Assembly (NCBI RefSeq): GCF_036924595.1
Contig: NZ_JAZHRV010000001.1
Coordinates: 1,798,001-1,862,000 of the forward strand
DNA: 64,000 nucleotides
Direction of reading: 5' to 3'
Source of the DNA: Bradyrhizobium algeriense
GTDB lineage: Bacteria > Pseudomonadota > Alphaproteobacteria > Rhizobiales > Xanthobacteraceae
Numbering within the stretch: position 1 is the stretch's first letter; each line of letters opens with the position of its first letter. The notes under the pieces are model-generated. The model was not told where the DNA came from. It saw only the letters and a list, made by a program, of their open reading frames with translations, and ran no database searches. The position numbers and the translations under genes were made by a program. Of the stretch, positions 1-8,422 are shown piece after piece.

Positions 1-61
1 GCAGCGTGCCAAATAAAGCGAGGGCGAACGAGCACATCGCCAGGACGATCTGCTGGGTCAC
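1..61 (-). CDS. possible membrane protein, N-terminal part only (cut by left edge)
   Basis: On the minus strand a frame opens with GTG at position 61 and stays open to the window edge. It encodes about 20 residues, mostly hydrophobic (ending FALALFGTL), like a first membrane segment. It starts just past the stop of the 75-aa gene at 67-294, so the two could be translationally coupled. The rest of the gene is outside the window, so no function can be given and the start is uncertain. Confidence 0.3.
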   Translation of the reverse strand, partial: MTQQIVLAMCSFALALFGTL

Positions 62-66
62 CGCCG

Positions 67-294
67 TCAGCCACCAACGAGACGTGGATAAAACAGCGTT
101 TCCTCCGCCGTCGGGTCGAAGGAGCGGATCACCCGTTGCTCGCCGGGCCCCGATCGTACCGCTGCCGTAAAGCCTGCGCCGGTCAAATCCCTGAAACGCC
201 GCTCGGCCTTTTCGACCTCCGCGCGATCATGGACGTCGAATGTATGGCGGGTGTCACCGGTACGATCCATCACGATCTGGGTTGCCATTTTCAC
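67..294 (-). CDS. small conserved hypothetical protein (75 aa)
   Basis: This is a short, charged, soluble protein with no signal peptide or membrane segment. It has a mixed alpha/beta look: a QIVMDRTGDTRHTFDV strand region, then a charged helix with EVEKAERRF. The FxxLTGAGFTAAVR segment and the ending are typical of small uncharacterised proteins in Bradyrhizobium-type genomes. I do not recognise a named domain. The ATG start gives an intact reading frame with normal high-GC codon use. A possible membrane gene begins immediately downstream on the same strand. Confidence 0.55.
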   Translation of the reverse strand: MKMATQIVMDRTGDTRHTFDVHDRAEVEKAERRFRDLTGAGFTAAVRSGPGEQRVIRSFDPTAEETLFYPRLVGG

Positions 295-687
295 GCACTC
301 CGAATTGGCTGCCTGAGGCAGGTTTGGCAGGCCCGGGAGCTGGTTTGTCGATTGCCGGCCCCGCGTCCCGGGTCCATTGTTTCCCTAAGACGGGATGGCT
401 GATGTTGGTTCCAACCGTCGTGAGATTATTGATGCAGATCAAGACGCGGGGCGGCGCTGTGGTAGGAGCCGCAGCGTGCGAGCCTGCGGCGTGCCGGATG
501 ATCACGAAAAGGGGCCGGATTCCGACCCATCCTGCGACGTGTAATGCTTCGTCCGGGCGCCAGGCCGCCTCTCCAACGAAATCAATGAGTTGACGTTAAC
601 AAAACCTTAAGTCGGCCAATCCAAGATTCAAATCCGCAGGCGAGCGCGCTTCGCCGCAGAACTCATTGAGGCCGCGAGATTTCCTGG
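295..687. other. intergenic region, no gene seen
   Basis: This 393-bp stretch separates the small minus-strand gene from the large TPR gene. Short frames cross it on both strands but none has convincing codon use or a ribosome site. The AT-richer segment around 590-625 (GTTAACAAAACCTTAAG) is the likeliest promoter area for the TPR gene. I see no repeat or RNA gene in it. Confidence 0.4.
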
Positions 688-3600
688 ATGGGGCAAAGGG
701 CTGCCGCTGGAACTGGGTCGCAGGGCCGCGCTTTGGCGCGGGCGGCCCGGCTGTGCCTCGGCCGGCCGCTTGCCTTTGTCCTGCTGCTCGCCGGCATCGC
801 TGTTTCGCAGCCCTGCCGGGCCGACGATCCGGTCCGGGGGGAGGCGACGTTCACGTCCGGCGGCGGCTTCGCCCGGCTGGTATTGAAACTGGCCGAGGAC
901 GTCGAATCCGAGGTTTCGACTGCGGGTTCGATCATCATCATCCACTTCAAGCGCCCGGTGGATATTCCCGTCGACAAATTGTCGGACGCCGTTCCCGATT
1001 ATGTCGGCTCGGCGCGGCGCGATCCCGACGGTACGGCGATCCGGCTATCGCTGGCACGGCGGGCAACCGTCAACACCATGACGGCGGGGGAGCGGATCTT
1101 CGTCGACTTCCTGCCCGATAGCTGGACCGGTCCGCCGCCCTCGCTTCCTGCCGAAGTCATTCGCGAACTGGCGGCCCGGGCACGGGCCGCCGAGCGCGCG
1201 CTTCGCGTGCAGATGGCGGTCAATGCCGCAAAGAAGAGGCCGCCGGTGCGTGTCCGCGCCTCGGTGCAGCCGACCTTCGTCCGCTTCGTGTTCGAGATGC
1301 CCGACGGCGTCAACGTGTCGTCGGTGCTGAACGATCAGAAGCTGACGCTGCAGTTCAACAGCGTGCTCAATTTCGACCTGGCGGATGCGAAGGTGGCGGC
1401 GCCACCGAACATTGCCTCGATCAACCAGCGGGCCGACGTCGACTCTTCCGCAGTCGACATCGTTCTGATCGGCGAGGTCGACGTGCATTCCTTCCGTGAG
1501 GAAAAGAACTATGTGATCGATGTCGCCTTCCAGCAGGCGGAAAAACCCGCTTTGGCCGCGCCGCATGCCGAGGCCAAGCCGGCCGTACCGGCCAAACCGG
1601 GCCCTGCCTCGCGGGTTTCGCGCGACAAGGCCCTGAAGGAATCGCCGTCACTGCAGCAGCCGGCGGAAATTCCGCCCGTCACCTCGGAGATGATTGCCGA
1701 GCAGGCCAGGATCGAGATCAAGCCGGGGCAGGCGACCGAAGCGCCGGCCGTGACCGAGGTCAAAACGCCTGCCGTCGAAAAAGTGACGCCGGCCAATGAC
1801 AACGCGGCTTCAGCGGCCGAGAAGATGGCGGCTGCGGAAAAAACATCGTCGCCGGCGGAAGCCGCGAAAGCGGCGCAGCCTGCCGAACAGGTCCAGGCCG
1901 CTGCTGCGGAAGCGCCGAAGGCCGTGGCGCCCAGCCAGGCTCCACCTCCCGCGGAGTTGCCGAAGCAGCCAGCGCCGGCGGCATCCAGCCCGCCCCCGGA
2001 AAGCGGCGTCAAGGACAAGGCGGCCATCATCGAGGCGAGGCGCGACAGCGACGGCCTACGCGTGACGTTCTCCTTTGCCACGCCGACCCCGGCCGCGCTG
2101 TTCCGCCGTGCCGATACGCTGTGGCTGGTGTTCGACCATGCCAAACCGATCGATATCGAACCGATCCGCGCCAAGGGCGGCGCCATCATCGGCGATGTCA
2201 GCCGGCTGCCGCTGGAAAAGGGCCAGGCCATCCGCATCCGCCTTAACCGGCCGCAGATCCCTTCGCTCGAAAGCGAAGGCCGCGCCAACGGCGCCGAGTG
2301 GACGCTGACCTTCGCCGACCGCGGCCAGGCCTCGCCGCTGCCGCTGATGGTGCTGCGGAACATCACCGATCCCGCGCTCGCCAATGTCACCGTGCCGCTG
2401 GCCAATCCCGGCGCGATGCACCGGCTGGTCGATCCCGACGCCGGCGATACGCTGCTGGTCGTCACCGCGCCGCCGCCGACCCGCGGCCTCATCAAGCGGC
2501 AGGATTTCGTCGAACTATCGCTGCTGGAATCCGTGCACGGCGTGGTCGTGCATCCGAACTCCGACGACATCAACGCCGAGGTCGGCGCCGACAAGGTGAT
2601 GCTTGGACGGCCCGGCGGGTTGACGCTGTCGTCCGCCGACGTCGCCGCCGAACGCGCCACCGCGGCGGTGCGGCCGCTGTTCGACGCCAACGAATGGCGC
2701 AAGAACCGGGAAGAGAAATTTCTCCCCAAACTGGATGCGTTGATCAAGGCTGCCGCCGCCGCGAGGCCTGAGCTAAAAGCGCAAGCCCGCCTCGAGCTTG
2801 CCAATTTCTACATGTCGCGCGGGATGTATCAGGAGGCGAGGGGGGTGACCAACCTCATCCTCTCCGACACCAACCAGGGGAACGAAGATGCCACCGTGCT
2901 GATGGTGCATGCGGTCGCCAGCATCCTGATCGGCCATCCCGAGCGGGCGCTGAAGGATCTTGCAAGTCCTGCGATCGGCAACGGCTACGATTCCCAATTG
3001 TGGAAAGGGTTCGCGCTCGCCCGTCAGGAAAAATGGGCGGACGCGCGCGAAAAGTTCAAGAACGCCGAATTCTCGATCGCCGCGCTGCCGCCGGAACTGC
3101 AGCGCATCGTCACCGCGGACGCGATGCGGGCCTCGCTCGAGGTAAAGGACTATGCCGGTGCCTCGCGGCGGCGCAGCGAACTCGAGGTGATCGGTATTCC
3201 CAACGAGATGAAGCCCGAGATCGCGGTGCTGCGCGGGCGGCTCGCCGAGGCGCTGGGGCACGACAAGGACGCGCTCGACGCCTACAGGTACGCGGCGCAG
3301 TCCCGCGACCGGCAGGCGTCGGCGGAGGCGAGGCTGCTGGAGGCCTTGCTGCGGCACAAACGCAGCGAACTCGGCCAGGCCGATTTGCTGCGCGAGCTGG
3401 AGACGTTGTCGGTCACCTGGCGCGGCGACGCGATCGAGTTGAGGGCGTTGAACAAGATGGCCCAGATCTACGCCGAAACCGGCCGCTATGCCGACTCGCT
3501 CGGAGCCGCCAAGACCGCGACGAAGCTGCAGCCCAATTCCGAACTGTCGCGGCAGGGCCAGGATGCGGCGTCCGCCTTGTTCGCGGAGATCTATGTCGGC

Positions 3601-4476
3601 TCGAAGGGCGACGACATGAAGCCGGTCGACGCACTCGCCATGTTCTATGAGTTTCGCGAATTGACGCCGATCGGCCGGCGCGGCGACGAGATGATCCGGC
3701 GCCTCGCGGACCGGCTGGCTACGGTCGACCTGCTCGACCAGGCCGCCGAACTGCTGCAGTACCAGGTCGACAAGCGGCTGGAGGGAGCCGCGCGCGCGCA
3801 GGTGGCGGCACGCCTTGCCATGGTCTACCTGACCAACCGCAAGCCGGATAGGGCGATCGCGGCGCTGCGCCTGACCCGGATCGCCGATCTCTCCGGCGAA
3901 CTGCGGCAGCAGCGGCTGCTGCTCGAGTCACGGGCCCAAAGCGACATCGGTCGGCATGATCTGGCGCTCGATATCATCTCCAACATCGCCGGCCGCGAAG
4001 CGATCCGGCTGCGCTCCGACATTTATTGGGCGTCGCGGCAGTGGCGAGAGGCTTCCGAACAGATCGAACTGTATTACGCCGACCGCTGGCGCGACTTCAG
4101 GCCGCTCAACGCCGCCGAGAAGAGCGACGTGATCCGCGCCGTGGTCGGCTATGCGCTGGCCGGGGACGCGATCGGCCTGGCGCGTTTCCGCGAGAAATAC
4201 GCGCCGCTGATGACCGGCGAGGCCGACCGGCTTGCATTCGATACCGCGAGCAAGCCGGCCGCTTCCAACAGCGCCGAATTCGCCCTGATCGCCAAGATGG
4301 CCGCCAGCGTCGACACGCTCGACGGCTTCATCCGCGAAATGAAGATCCGCTTCCCGGATGCCACCGCCCGCGCGCCGCTATCGCCGGAAATGTCCGGGGC
4401 CGAGCCGGTCCACACTGGCTCCTTGCCCGCGATATCAGGCATCAGGCGGATTGATCTGAAGAAGCCGGCGAAGTAG
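688..4476 (+). CDS. large exported tetratricopeptide-repeat protein (1262 aa)
   Basis: The N-terminus has a basic stretch and a hydrophobic core (PLAFVLLLAGIAVS) ending near residue 45, which fits a signal peptide. Residues about 45-290 form a beta-rich region. A long Ala/Pro/Lys/Glu-rich linker spans about 290-460, followed by a second beta-rich part to about 620. From about 660 to 1220 the protein is helical and repetitive, with TPR-like pairs (for example ALDAYRYAAQSRD and RYADSLGAAKTATKLQPNS). This suggests a periplasmic or envelope scaffold. Related long TPR proteins lie near flagellar genes in Bradyrhizobium, but a flagellar role is only inference. A clear terminator follows the stop. 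Confidence 0.8.
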   Translation: MGQRAAAGTGSQGRALARAARLCLGRPLAFVLLLAGIAVSQPCRADDPVRGEATFTSGGGFARLVLKLAEDVESEVSTAGSIIIIHFKRPVDIPVDKLSDAVPDYVGSARRDPDGTAIRLSLARRATVNTMTAGERIFVDFLPDSWTGPPPSLPAEVIRELAARARAAERALRVQMAVNAAKKRPPVRVRASVQPTFVRFVFEMPDGVNVSSVLNDQKLTLQFNSVLNFDLADAKVAAPPNIASINQRADVDSSAVDIVLIGEVDVHSFREEKNYVIDVAFQQAEKPALAAPHAEAKPAVPAKPGPASRVSRDKALKESPSLQQPAEIPPVTSEMIAEQARIEIKPGQATEAPAVTEVKTPAVEKVTPANDNAASAAEKMAAAEKTSSPAEAAKAAQPAEQVQAAAAEAPKAVAPSQAPPPAELPKQPAPAASSPPPESGVKDKAAIIEARRDSDGLRVTFSFATPTPAALFRRADTLWLVFDHAKPIDIEPIRAKGGAIIGDVSRLPLEKGQAIRIRLNRPQIPSLESEGRANGAEWTLTFADRGQASPLPLMVLRNITDPALANVTVPLANPGAMHRLVDPDAGDTLLVVTAPPPTRGLIKRQDFVELSLLESVHGVVVHPNSDDINAEVGADKVMLGRPGGLTLSSADVAAERATAAVRPLFDANEWRKNREEKFLPKLDALIKAAAAARPELKAQARLELANFYMSRGMYQEARGVTNLILSDTNQGNEDATVLMVHAVASILIGHPERALKDLASPAIGNGYDSQLWKGFALARQEKWADAREKFKNAEFSIAALPPELQRIVTADAMRASLEVKDYAGASRRRSELEVIGIPNEMKPEIAVLRGRLAEALGHDKDALDAYRYAAQSRDRQASAEARLLEALLRHKRSELGQADLLRELETLSVTWRGDAIELRALNKMAQIYAETGRYADSLGAAKTATKLQPNSELSRQGQDAASALFAEIYVGSKGDDMKPVDALAMFYEFRELTPIGRRGDEMIRRLADRLATVDLLDQAAELLQYQVDKRLEGAARAQVAARLAMVYLTNRKPDRAIAALRLTRIADLSGELRQQRLLLESRAQSDIGRHDLALDIISNIAGREAIRLRSDIYWASRQWREASEQIELYYADRWRDFRPLNAAEKSDVIRAVVGYALAGDAIGLARFREKYAPLMTGEADRLAFDTASKPAASNSAEFALIAKMAASVDTLDGFIREMKIRFPDATARAPLSPEMSGAEPVHTGSLPAISGIRRIDLKKPAK

Positions 4477-4481
4477 CGGAT

Positions 4482-4506
4482 TTGGCCGCAGGTTCGGCCA
4501 ATTTTT
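4482..4506 (+). terminator. rho-independent terminator of the TPR gene
   Basis: A 7-bp stem, TTGGCCG and CGGCCAA, around a 6-nt loop is followed directly by five T residues. It begins 6 bp after the TPR stop codon. Confidence 0.75.
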
Positions 4507-4594
4507 GACGAGTTGACGCATTAGGCAGGACGTCAGCGCCGCCCTGGTGCTGCCTGTTATCGTCTCTCACTAGTCGTCCAAAACTGGCCGTCCG

Positions 4595-4978
4595 ATGCCG
4601 CTGACCCGGGACCGAATTATTGGACACGACAATGAACGCCTGGCGTTCAGGTTCACCATGCGGAACGAAGCCGATATTGTCGAGTGCCAGATCAGCGATG
4701 CCGCATTGGACGAACTCGGCGGCGTGAAGGGTACGGAGAGCATCGCAAGGCAGGCGCAGTTTTTGGCGCTGCGGGATGCCGTCGAGGGCATCGCATCCGA
4801 TATGTTCGACAGGGTGCCTGTGATCAAAGGCCGGGTCATCAGGATATTCACCAAGCACATTCAGAAGTTACCGTCGTCGCCGGCCGACTCGATCGCGACC
4901 GGCTCGGAGCTGGACACGAACAAAACCGCTTCGCTGCGGGTCATCGCCGAAACGAGGCCGGCAAGCGCGGCGCAATAA
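4595..4978 (+). CDS. DUF1488-like small protein (127 aa)
   Basis: This is a soluble, acidic protein. Its layout resembles DUF1488 proteins: an N-terminal strand pair around RDRIIGHDNERLAFRF, a residue block EADIVECQISDAALDELGG, then a helical region (ALRDAVEGIASDMFDR) and a basic segment with KGRVIRIF. The C-terminal 30 residues look disordered. The family has no known biochemical role. The gene lies behind the TPR terminator and before another short plus-strand gene, so it may have its own promoter. The family call rests on recognition of pattern only. Confidence 0.55.
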   Translation: MPLTRDRIIGHDNERLAFRFTMRNEADIVECQISDAALDELGGVKGTESIARQAQFLALRDAVEGIASDMFDRVPVIKGRVIRIFTKHIQKLPSSPADSIATGSELDTNKTASLRVIAETRPASAAQ

Positions 4979-5131
4979 CGCACCGCGCTGCGGTCGCGCC
5001 GACAGCGGCTGCAATCGCGATGGCGGGCAGGGCGAGCGCGACGAGATGGCGCGTCGTTCCGTCACCCCTCGACAGATCCGCGTCAAAGCGGCAACCTGCA
5101 GGCAAACAACCTGCCGGAGGACGCCATCACG

Positions 5132-5368
5132 ATGAGCAAGCCCGCCAAGACCGAAGCCGAACTCATTGCGATGGCGCGAGCCGAGTTGAAGGCCCATCTC
5201 GAATGTCCCGAGGGTATTGCGATCTCGGTGATCCCCGACGGCGATAGCTGGGAATTCCGCGCCGAGGCCGACGATGCCACGATCGCCAAGCCGGGTTATC
5301 CCGAATGCGTCGCCATGCTGGTCCAGATCGGCGACCACCTCTGCAAGCAGTATAATTTTAAGGAGTGA
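5132..5368 (+). CDS. small conserved hypothetical protein (78 aa)
   Basis: A GGAGG-type ribosome site (CCGGAGGACG) lies about 9 bases before the ATG. The protein has an N-terminal helix with AELIAMARAELKAHLECPEG, a central strand ISVIPDGDSWEFRAE, and a C-terminal helix ending in CKQYNFKE. It has no signal peptide or membrane segment. I recognise it as a type of small protein common in Bradyrhizobium with no assigned function. The two conserved-looking cysteines may or may not matter. Confidence 0.6.
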   Translation: MSKPAKTEAELIAMARAELKAHLECPEGIAISVIPDGDSWEFRAEADDATIAKPGYPECVAMLVQIGDHLCKQYNFKE

Positions 5369-5382
5369 CTGGCAGTTGCCAG
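5369..5382. terminator. short hairpin between convergent genes
   Basis: CTGGCA-GT-TGCCAG is a perfect 6-bp inverted repeat starting right at the end of the 78-aa gene, and 32 bp before the convergent FAD-oxidase gene ends. There is no T run, so a terminator role is tentative. Confidence 0.35.
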
Positions 5383-5414
5383 CGTCCGGCCAGGCTTGAC
5401 CGCCCAAAACGTCT

Positions 5415-6809
5415 TCACACCGTAAAAATTCGCCCCGGGTTCAAAATGTTCTTGGGGTCGAGGGCGCGCTTGAGCGTGCGCATGGTTTCGATTTCCTCTT
5501 CGGTGCGGCTCATTTTCAGATAGGGCCGCTTCAGGATGCCGATGCCGTGTTCGGCCGAGATCGAGCCGCCGAATTCGCCGGTGATGTCGTAGACGAGCTT
5601 TTCGAATTCATCGTGCTTCTCGGGCGTATGTTCGTGATACACGCTGGGATGCAAATTGCCGTCGCCGACGTGTCCCATCACGATGGTGAAGGCTTGTGGA
5701 TCGATCGCCTTGACTCGTGCATCAAGCGTATCCGCATATTCCTCCATCCTGTCGATGGCGAGACTGACGTCGAAGCCCATACGCGCGGCGTAAGGGAAAG
5801 TGCGGCCAAGCTCGACGCTGGAATCGCGGATGCGCCAGATCGCGGCGGCCGATGCATTCGAGGTCGAGAGCGTGGCGTCGAGGATCAGGTTGTCGTCCAT
5901 CGCGGTTTCGAGCAGTTTCTCGAGGTCGGCATGGATGCGCTCGGGGTCGCTGCCGGAAGCCTCGAGCAGGACGTAGAACGGATGGTGGGTCGGCAGAGGC
6001 CCGGCCACGCCCTTTATGCGTTCGACCGTGAGGCGGTAGTAGGCATTCCACATCACCTCGAAGGCGGTCAGTTCGCCGCCAAGACTTTCCCGCGCCATCC
6101 TCAGGAATGCCGTGACCTGCCCGAACGAGGGCAGCGCGCACAGCGCCACCTGCCGCTCCGCCGGCGCGGGAAAGACGCGTAGCGCGGCGCGCGTCACCAC
6201 GCCCAGGATGCCCTCGCTGCCGATGAAAAGCTGCTTTAAGTCGATGCCGGTATTGTTCTTGATGTATTTGCGCAGGCCCTTGAGCACGGTCCCGTCGGCG
6301 GTGACGACTTCGAGGCCGAGGATCAGGTCACGCGTCATGCCGTAACGGATGACGCGGTTGCCGCCGGCATTGGTCGAGATGTTGCCGCCGATGGTGCAAC
6401 TGCCGCGCGAGCCGAGGTCGAGCGGAAACATCAGGCCGTCCTGCTCGACCCGCTCCTGGAGCTTTTGCAGCGGCGTGCCGGCCTGCGCGATGGCGACGCC
6501 GGCGGAGACATCGACCTCTTCAACGCTGTTCATGCGCTCCATCGACAGCACGATTTCGTTCGGATTCGGCAGCGCGCCGCGCACCAGCCCGGTCATGCCG
6601 CCTTGCGTCGTCACAGGCACGCCTTCGCGATGACAGAGCCGCAGCAACATGGAGACATCCTCCGTCGTTCTCGGGCGGACGACCGCGCGCGGCTTCGGCA
6701 CCGGATTGCCGGCGAGATCGTGATGATAGCGCGCGTCGATGTCGCCGCCTGCCAGCACCGTGCCCTTGTCGAGCACGTTGCGCAGTTCGTCGATGAAGTC
6801 CTCGGACAT
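5415..6809 (-). CDS. FAD-binding oxidase, D-2-hydroxyacid dehydrogenase (GlcD/DLD) family
   Basis: The 464 residues match the family's usual length. The N-terminal half is a PCMH-type FAD-binding domain: RPRTTEDVSMLLRLC, the glycine-rich TQGGMTGLVRGA, and GGNISTNAGGNRVIRYG for the pyrophosphate and ribityl parts. The C-terminal cap has the family markers GHVGDGNLHPS and ISAEHGIGILKR, whose histidines usually bind a metal at the substrate site. The enzyme should oxidise a D-2-hydroxyacid such as D-lactate, D-glycolate or D-2-hydroxyglutarate and pass electrons to a cytochrome, quinone or flavoprotein. No GlcE/GlcF partner is nearby, which favours a stand-alone D-lactate or 2-hydroxyglutarate type. 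The exact substrate cannot be read from the sequence. Confidence 0.88.
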   Translation of the reverse strand: MSEDFIDELRNVLDKGTVLAGGDIDARYHHDLAGNPVPKPRAVVRPRTTEDVSMLLRLCHREGVPVTTQGGMTGLVRGALPNPNEIVLSMERMNSVEEVDVSAGVAIAQAGTPLQKLQERVEQDGLMFPLDLGSRGSCTIGGNISTNAGGNRVIRYGMTRDLILGLEVVTADGTVLKGLRKYIKNNTGIDLKQLFIGSEGILGVVTRAALRVFPAPAERQVALCALPSFGQVTAFLRMARESLGGELTAFEVMWNAYYRLTVERIKGVAGPLPTHHPFYVLLEASGSDPERIHADLEKLLETAMDDNLILDATLSTSNASAAAIWRIRDSSVELGRTFPYAARMGFDVSLAIDRMEEYADTLDARVKAIDPQAFTIVMGHVGDGNLHPSVYHEHTPEKHDEFEKLVYDITGEFGGSISAEHGIGILKRPYLKMSRTEEEIETMRTLKRALDPKNILNPGRIFTV

Positions 6810-6934
6810 GCCCCTGCCTCTTCTTTATGAGAAGTTTGGCCGAAGCTTTACATGCGGCATGGCCAGGAAGAAACCCGGCCCGGCGTGGGGATCCGCGTTT
6901 TTAAGTGCGGTCTATCTTGACTGGACTATTCTAG

Positions 6935-7150
6935 CTAGCGCCGCGGCCGTCGCGTCGACACCGGGCGGCGACGGATCGCTTCCTCCTGCCGCTCCGGCTC
7001 GACCGACGTGATCTGGTTGCAGGCATCGCACTTGTAGACGTAGACGAGCGGGCGCAATCCGATTCGGGGCAGCTTCCCGATCCTGACCGTGCCGATCCCG
7101 CAAATTTCGCAGCGCGGCGGCAGGGCGGTTTCTGAATGCGGTGCGGACAT
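6935..7150 (-). CDS. small zinc-ribbon protein (71 aa)
   Basis: Two CxxC pairs, CEIC near residue 14 and CDAC near residue 43, with the basic stretch GKLPRIGLRPLVYVYK between them, form a likely zinc ribbon. The tail is Arg-rich (RRRPVSTRRPRR) and could contact nucleic acid. A longer frame opens upstream, but it is hydrophobic, non-coding-looking sequence. The ATG at 7150 that gives MSAPHSETALPP is the sensible start. The function is unknown. Confidence 0.6.
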   Translation of the reverse strand: MSAPHSETALPPRCEICGIGTVRIGKLPRIGLRPLVYVYKCDACNQITSVEPERQEEAIRRRPVSTRRPRR

Positions 7151-7407
7151 ATCAATTATCGCTGAGCAACAAAAAACAAAGGAAAGCATCGGCGAAATTG
7201 GCTGCCGATTGTATCTTATTCGTGGAAAAACAGGTCCGTAAGAATACGAGGGTTGCCACCACCATCCATCTTTTGCCACCAAATCGACCCCGGCCGGGCA
7301 TCCAAACAACACACTGTCGGGTGCAAGCTCGCAACGCCAGCGCGCGATCACATGGAAATTCTACCGGACCTTTTCCGGCCGGACTCCAATTTGTGAGGCG
7401 TGCAGAG

Positions 7408-7629
7408 ATGTCTTCCAGCGACGGTCACGACACATCGATGCAAGCGGCGCTGGCGGCCGCGGCGTCCCGCCCATCGCCCGCCGACAGATTCAATATCGAT
7501 CGGGAAGGGCCGGCCAAACGCGCCGGAAAACTTCGGGCGCTGCAGCAACGATTCCAGAAACTGAACGAATATTGCGACGAGACAGTCGCCGAAATTCGCG
7601 CTTCGCTCGAGCGGGCGCCGCCACGCTAG
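7408..7629 (+). CDS. small helical hypothetical protein (73 aa)
   Basis: The protein begins with MSSSDGHDTSMQAAL and ends in a charged helix (LRALQQRFQKLNEYCDETVAEIRASLERA) that may form a coiled coil. The frame stays open far upstream, but residues before this ATG have no coding character. A weak purine site (GCAGAG) precedes the ATG. The stop codon is inside a palindromic repeat. No known domain is recognised. Confidence 0.5.
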   Translation: MSSSDGHDTSMQAALAAAASRPSPADRFNIDREGPAKRAGKLRALQQRFQKLNEYCDETVAEIRASLERAPPR

Positions 7630-7667
7630 AGCGTGATGACTCTTCTTCGAATCGTCATCCCGCTCTA
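7627..7667. repeat. 14-bp-arm palindrome at gene end
   Basis: The arms TAGAGCGTGATGAC and GTCATCCCGCTCTA pair with one mismatch around a 13-nt loop. The left arm includes the TAG stop of the gene at 7408-7629. It lies back to back with the next palindrome and may act as a terminator or mRNA-end structure. Confidence 0.7.
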
Positions 7668-7679
7668 TCTCTTTGATTT

Positions 7680-7728
7680 GAGCATGATCTTCTCGGAAAA
7701 CCGGTACCCACTTTTCCGGATCATGCTC
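7680..7728. repeat. GAGCATGATC palindromic repeat, copy 1
   Basis: The outer arms GAGCATGATC and GATCATGCTC are perfect. Inside them TCGGAAAA and TTTTCCG continue the pairing. Related copies sit at 11529-11574 (degenerate) and 14292-14342. The stretch 7630-7962 between the flanking genes otherwise holds no gene that I can support. Confidence 0.75.
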
Positions 7729-7962
7729 TAGTCCGTAAGAAGCCGGTGCCGGTTTTCCGTGAATGAAGTCGGGCGAGCGTTTGCGGCAGATCAAGGCACG
7801 CTGGCCGGATTACCTACATTGCATTCCGTACCGAGCGGCTCCATCCGGAAGGGGCAGTTCAGGGTACGAGGCCCGGACTCCCAAAGTATGATGGGCACTC
7901 CGAGCCTCGCTCTTTCGGGCGAAGCGAGACATCACGAGACTGGATCTCACTTCGGCAACGTC

Positions 7963-8286
7963 TCACTTCTTGTCGATCTTCGTGACCGCGTCCGTCTTGT
8001 CGATCTTCGTAACGGTCTTGGTCCCCGCCGTGTCGCTCACGGCAAACGTGACCCTGTCGCCGGCGTGCAAGACGTTCAGCCGCGCGCCGTCCTGGACCTT
8101 GAATTCTTCGGTCGCGGCGCCGGCGTTCGCGCCGGTGGTGCCATCAGGCATATCCTTGATCGAGATGGTGCCGCTGATCCGGTCTATTCTCGTCACCATT
8201 CCCGTACGCGTTTGCTGGGCAAGCGCCGACGTACCGACGATGCTGAGGGCCGCAGTAGCAGCCATAATCATCCCTGCGATTTTCAT
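7963..8286 (-). CDS. exported CusF-like OB-fold protein without the metal ligands
   Basis: The protein has 107 residues with a clear signal peptide (MKIAGMIMAATAALSIVGTSALAQ, cleaved near residue 23). The mature part follows the CusF_Ec pattern: GMVTRIDRISGTISIKD, then EEFKVQDGARLNVLHAGDRVTFAV. The MP-x-MTM metal-binding segment of copper-binding CusF proteins is replaced by a Gly/Ala/Thr stretch, so copper binding is doubtful. The end carries a near repeat (VTKIDKTDAVTKIDKK). It is likely periplasmic with unknown function, and no copper efflux gene is adjacent. Confidence 0.65.
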   Translation of the reverse strand: MKIAGMIMAATAALSIVGTSALAQQTRTGMVTRIDRISGTISIKDMPDGTTGANAGAATEEFKVQDGARLNVLHAGDRVTFAVSDTAGTKTVTKIDKTDAVTKIDKK

Positions 8287-8422
8287 GAAATACTCCCGGC
8301 TGTAGGGCGTCTACGATAAGCCGGAATTGCGGCATTAGTTCCGCACCGGAGCGCGGTGCAGCAATTTCTTCACGCTTCAAACAAGGCAGAGCTGGAGGTG
8401 CGTTGATGCTGGAGCGATCCCG

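Noticed and set aside
240..593. 117-aa plus-strand frame before the TPR gene
   Set aside because: No ribosome site, mixed cysteine/arginine composition and no domain; treated as non-coding.
7759..8319. 186-aa plus-strand frame over the CusF-like gene
   Set aside because: The minus strand has a clean signal peptide and family pattern; the plus frame is Arg/Gly-rich with no domain.
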